Assembly: GCA_014706295.1 (NCBI GenBank)
Contig: JACSVZ010000002.1
Coordinates: forward strand, 59,171,617 to 59,235,616
Direction: 5' to 3'
DNA from: Lycocorax pyrrhopterus obiensis
Lineage: Eukaryota; Chordata; Aves; Passeriformes; Paradisaeidae
DNA: 64,000 nt
Of the stretch, positions 60,680-64,000 are shown one piece after another; position 1 is the stretch's first letter, and every line of letters starts with the position of its first letter. The position numbers and the translations under genes were made by a program. The notes beneath the pieces are model-generated. The model saw nothing but the letters and a program-made list of their open reading frames with translations. It was not told the origin of the DNA and ran no database searches.

Positions 60680-61138
60680 GGAGCATGTCCAGGGAAGAAC
60701 AGTGGAGATGGAGAAGGGCCTCAAGCTCAAGTCTGATAAGGAGCCGCTGAGGGAGCTGGGGTTGTTTATCCTGGAGAAAAGAAGGCTCAGGGGAGACATT
60801 ATCACTCTCTACAATTACCTGAAAGGAGGGTGTAGCCAGGTAGGGGCTGGTCTCTTCTCCAAATAACAAGCAATAGGACAAAAGGAAATGATCTCAAATT
60901 GTGCCAGCACAGGTTTAGATTGGATATGAGGAAAAATTTCTTCACAGAAAAGGTTGTCAAGCATTGGAACAGGCTTCCCATGCAAGTGGTGGAATAGCTG
61001 CCCCTGGAACTGTTCAAAGAATGTGCAGGTGTGATGCTTAGGGACATGGTTTAGTGGGGTACCTGGCAGTGCTGAGTTAATGTTTGGACTCAATGCTCTT
61101 AAAGGTCTTTTCAAGCCTATCCGTTCCATGATTCTATG
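60680..61138 (+). mobile_element. CR1 LINE 3' fragment
   Basis: About 460 bp of CR1 in forward orientation: GCATGTCCAGGGAAGAACAG, GAGGGAGCTGGGGTTGTTTA, CCTGGAGAAAAGAAGGCTCA, TTGGATATGAGGAAAAATTT, GGAACAGGCTTCCCATGCAA and the terminus CGTTCCATGATTCTATGAA. The 3' end is complete and the 5' end truncated. Confidence 0.93.
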
Positions 61139-61670
61139 AATTCCCATAGGTGTGTGAACAAAACAGTGTATGTCTTGTGGGCTTCTTTGTTACCAGATCA
61201 CAGTCTAGCAGAGAAAAACTAATGACTGGAATAACTTTGAGACCAAACTTTCAATAGATGTAATACCATATCTGTTACATAGTTTTTGGTGACTATGACC
61301 TATTGATGAGCTGACTGCATCAATTTTCCAGGCTGTGCAGGATCAGTTCCTCTCTCTAGTGTTCTGCCACTTGCTTGGTACCCAGCAGTGGGCATCAAGC
61401 AGTTGAAGTCAATCAGAAGAGTCTGAGGAATAGCTAAAACATTTCTAAAGGCTGTCACCTGTATGATGGCATCCATCTGTTGCAACTGATTTGATGCAAA
61501 GGGGTTTCCAGGGTTCCAAAGAGTTGTCTTTGTCTTCCTTCCCCTGTCTACCAATTGAATCTGGGAACAAATTTAATGTATGGTCAGAAACAACTTCTTT
61601 CAACTTGAAAATGTTGGAAGATACAGCCTTCACATCTCATTATAGAAGTTCACATCTAGCCTTACTGTAA
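61139..61670. other. Spacer between two CR1 fragments
   Basis: About 530 bp of sequence with no recognisable repeat or gene. Two short open frames on the minus strand lack similarity. Confidence 0.7.
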
Positions 61671-61852
61671 ATCATGGAATCATGGAATCATAGAATGTTT
61701 TGGGTTGGAAGGGTCCTTAGACATCATTTAGTTCCAACCCCCTGCCACGACCAGGGATGCCACTCACTAGATCGGGTTTCTCAGGGCCCCATCCAACCTG
61801 GCCTTGAACACTTCCAGGGATGGGGCATCCACAGCTTCTCCAGGCAACCAGC
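61671..61852 (-). mobile_element. CR1 LINE 3' fragment
   Basis: A CR1 3' end in reverse orientation: repeated ATCATGGAATCATAGAATG terminus, GGTTGGAAGGGTCCTTAGAC, CATCCAACCTGGCCTTGAAC, CAGGGATGGGGCATCCACAG and CTTCTCCAGGCAACC. It then stops abruptly at a more GC-rich unique sequence. Less diverged from consensus than the other copies, so probably the youngest CR1 in the window. Confidence 0.93.
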
Positions 61853-64000
61853 AGACTGCTGTAGTGCCCTGCACGCGGGGCTGCGGAGTGTGGGCTGTGC
61901 AGGAGTTGCAGAGCGCGGGCTGTGCCTAGCATGGCAGGATGACAGCGTGCAGCGCTCTGGCTGTGAATCAGCAGCGCCACTCTGCTTGGAAAGCTGTGCT
62001 CACTACTTGCCCCTGATAGGGCTGACAGCAAACACAACCATTGTAGCATGCAAAACTGAAAAAGTATCAGGGAAATCTGTAGTGTTGCCTGTTGACTTAC
62101 CCATTATTGTGGTGATTGAGATCAGATGAATTGAAAGAATGGCTAACACTGGCATGGTGTCATCCTGACAAGATGGGTGTTGACTTCCAGTGATTTTTAA
62201 CTGTTTCCACATACACAGGAAAATTTTCCACATACATGTGCAAGCAGCCCAGATTCCTTTCTCCTGCCATCTGAACTGCTTGGAGCTAGTGACCAAGGGT
62301 ATTTAAGTGTGTGTAGTGTTGCTAGGTGTTTACTTGAAGCACATTCAGGTACTCTGGAAAGGTTATATCTACCTAGATGGACAGGACAAATTTATGATTG
62401 CTCTCCTTACTGGACAAGGCTGGTTTTTTTTCCCTTTAAACTCTTGTTTTTAATTATATTCAAACTAAGCCCTCAGAGGTGTTAAGGCAGGAATCCCTTC
62501 TTTACTAACTTGTAATTAGCCCTGATTGTTCCTTTTCATGTCTGTTACGAGCAGGAAGCACAGAAGCTCAGAACATGTATTGCTATGTGATGACTATTCA
62601 GCGTCTTTCCAATGCTAGGGAAAATGCACAGTCTCCTCGTAGGACAGCTCATTCAAATATACAGTGTTATGCCACCCGAGGAAGTACTCTTACTTGTTAT
62701 TAAAAGGCTGCGTAGGTATTAATTTCATATTCCCCATAATTACCAAGTGCTTGCCTCTGCTTGTGAAAAAGGTAGTGAGTCACCTTCCAAACCTTCCTCT
62801 TTCTGTCACTTAGGCCCTGTGCTACATCACCCTCAGTTCAACAAGAGAAAAATCACCAAGCAGAGCTGACTTTTATCAGTGACTTTTCAGGCTTCTTTTA
62901 CAATGAAGCTGTGAAATGAAATCATAGTGTTTTGTTTTCTTGAGTTTCCCCCAGTCCATTCTCAGTGGCCTCCTTCAGTGTGCAAATTAAGCGTGAGTCT
63001 TGTGGTTCAGCCTCTTTTCAGCATGGCTGTAGTTAGCAGTTGGCTGAACACCCAGCACTGTCCCTTTGTTTCATAGCTTTGCCATCAGTAAATGACAATT
63101 TTAAACCAGCTCTTTTAGCTTGTTCTTCAGGTGCTTGCCTGAGACTGGAAACCTAGTATTTGGATCAGTAAGATTTTTTTCTAAATTAGTATCCCTAAAA
63201 AAAACCCAACCCCCAAAACCTCGGCCATAGAACACAAATCTTCTGAGCCTGGCTGTCCCACCTCACATACTCTGGTAAAGGAGGGCGCCCCATTAGGACA
63301 GAAGCATGAGCTGAGCTATCAACATATGGCAGCAGTAAGAGGTGCCGGTTACTTCATGTGCATTAGGCAGTCTTCATGACAAGTCAATCTCCTAAAGCAT
63401 TTCTAGGGTCACAAACATTTTACAGTTAATAAATTTTTGAAGGGTAAATTGAACAAATATCACCATTTCATGTGGCCTCTAAGCCACAGTTTTCACCTAT
63501 ACTCTGTGTTGGACTATGTCACTGAAGCAGAACTTGAGTATTTGTTGAGATTGCTGGGATTTTGTCTGTAGCGCTTAAAGACTACAGGCATCTGCAGAGG
63601 AGGCAGGAGTGCTCAGCTACTGCCTCTGTGCCATCACAACCTTAAATGTTAATGTTCCAGACTTAAACTTCTCCCATGTAGCCCTTGGACTGGGAGAGTG
63701 ATTTCAGTGGGGTATATGCTAACCATGTGCTAACCATATGCTAACCATGTGCTAAGATAGCACATGGCAAAGATCCCTTCTCCATGCAGTGGAACTGGAT
63801 GTGCATCACCAACGAAGCTGGTGCAGTTTAAGTTGGTCTCTCCTCTCTGCTTCACTGATTTGTTACTGCTCCTTATCTGAGTATCATCACTGGCAATACG
63901 AGGACTCTGTGTCTGCTTCAGTGCAAAAGAGAAAGCCATCAAGGCTGAACAGGATCATACCACTAATATTTTCCAGACAGTGCTTTCCAGTGACATAACT
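61853..64000. other. Intergenic sequence, no gene recognised
   Basis: The first 150 bp are GC-rich with CpGs; the rest is average. No exon, RNA gene or long repeat was recognised. It contains the 11-bp tandem repeat at 63.7 kb. Confidence 0.7.
63715..63767. repeat. 11-bp tandem repeat ending in a hairpin
   Basis: Units TATGCTAACCA and TGTGCTAACCA alternate (two of the first, one full and one partial of the second). The last unit then forms a perfect 9-bp inverted repeat, CCATGTGCT / AGCACATGG, around AAGAT. Confidence 0.8.

Noticed and set aside
1..64000. CRISPR arrays, operons, phage or plasmid systems
   Set aside because: The window is vertebrate nuclear DNA with spliced genes and CR1 LINEs; no regularly spaced repeat arrays or bacterial gene organisation are present.

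Overview
This is nuclear DNA of a bird. The intron-rich gene layout, about seven CR1 LINE fragments and one avian-type retroviral LTR all point that way; the LTR resembles copies common in songbirds, so a passerine is my best guess (inference). No bacterial, plasmid or phage features are present.

The left two thirds (1 to about 42,090) is one gene on the minus strand: CTDP1 (FCP1), the phosphatase that dephosphorylates the C-terminal domain of RNA polymerase II. I placed ten coding exons with exact GT-AG junctions and a reading frame that stays open across every junction: 42086-41752, 27506-27423, 24718-24625, 23171-23043, 21683-21533, 16292-16202, 15093-14927, 13365-12280, 5006-4865 and 2573-2343. 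They encode about 836 residues: the N-terminal domain, the catalytic FCP1/SCP1 domain with its DLDQT motif, a long acidic Ser/Glu/Asp linker and a BRCT domain. The C-terminal tail lies off the left edge. Intron 1 is about 14 kb.

A CpG island (about 41,620-42,340) holds exon 1 and the promoter. It is bracketed by two CR1 elements whose 3' ends face each other. The upstream CR1 has been split by a solo LTR (42,582-43,167) that lies in the same orientation as CTDP1 and carries a TATA box and a CRE-like site, so it is a candidate alternative promoter.

The right third (about 43,500-64,000) is intergenic. It holds more CR1 copies, a strong purine/GGGGA tract that could form G-quadruplexes, and a few hairpins and short tandem repeats, but no protein-coding exon I could recognise. 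In other vertebrates the neighbour upstream of CTDP1 is NFATC1 (from memory), which would lie beyond the right edge.

I found no convincing undescribed system. The observations most worth checking are the LTR next to the promoter, the frame-neutral exon 2 flanked by inverted CR1s, and the perfect hairpins.
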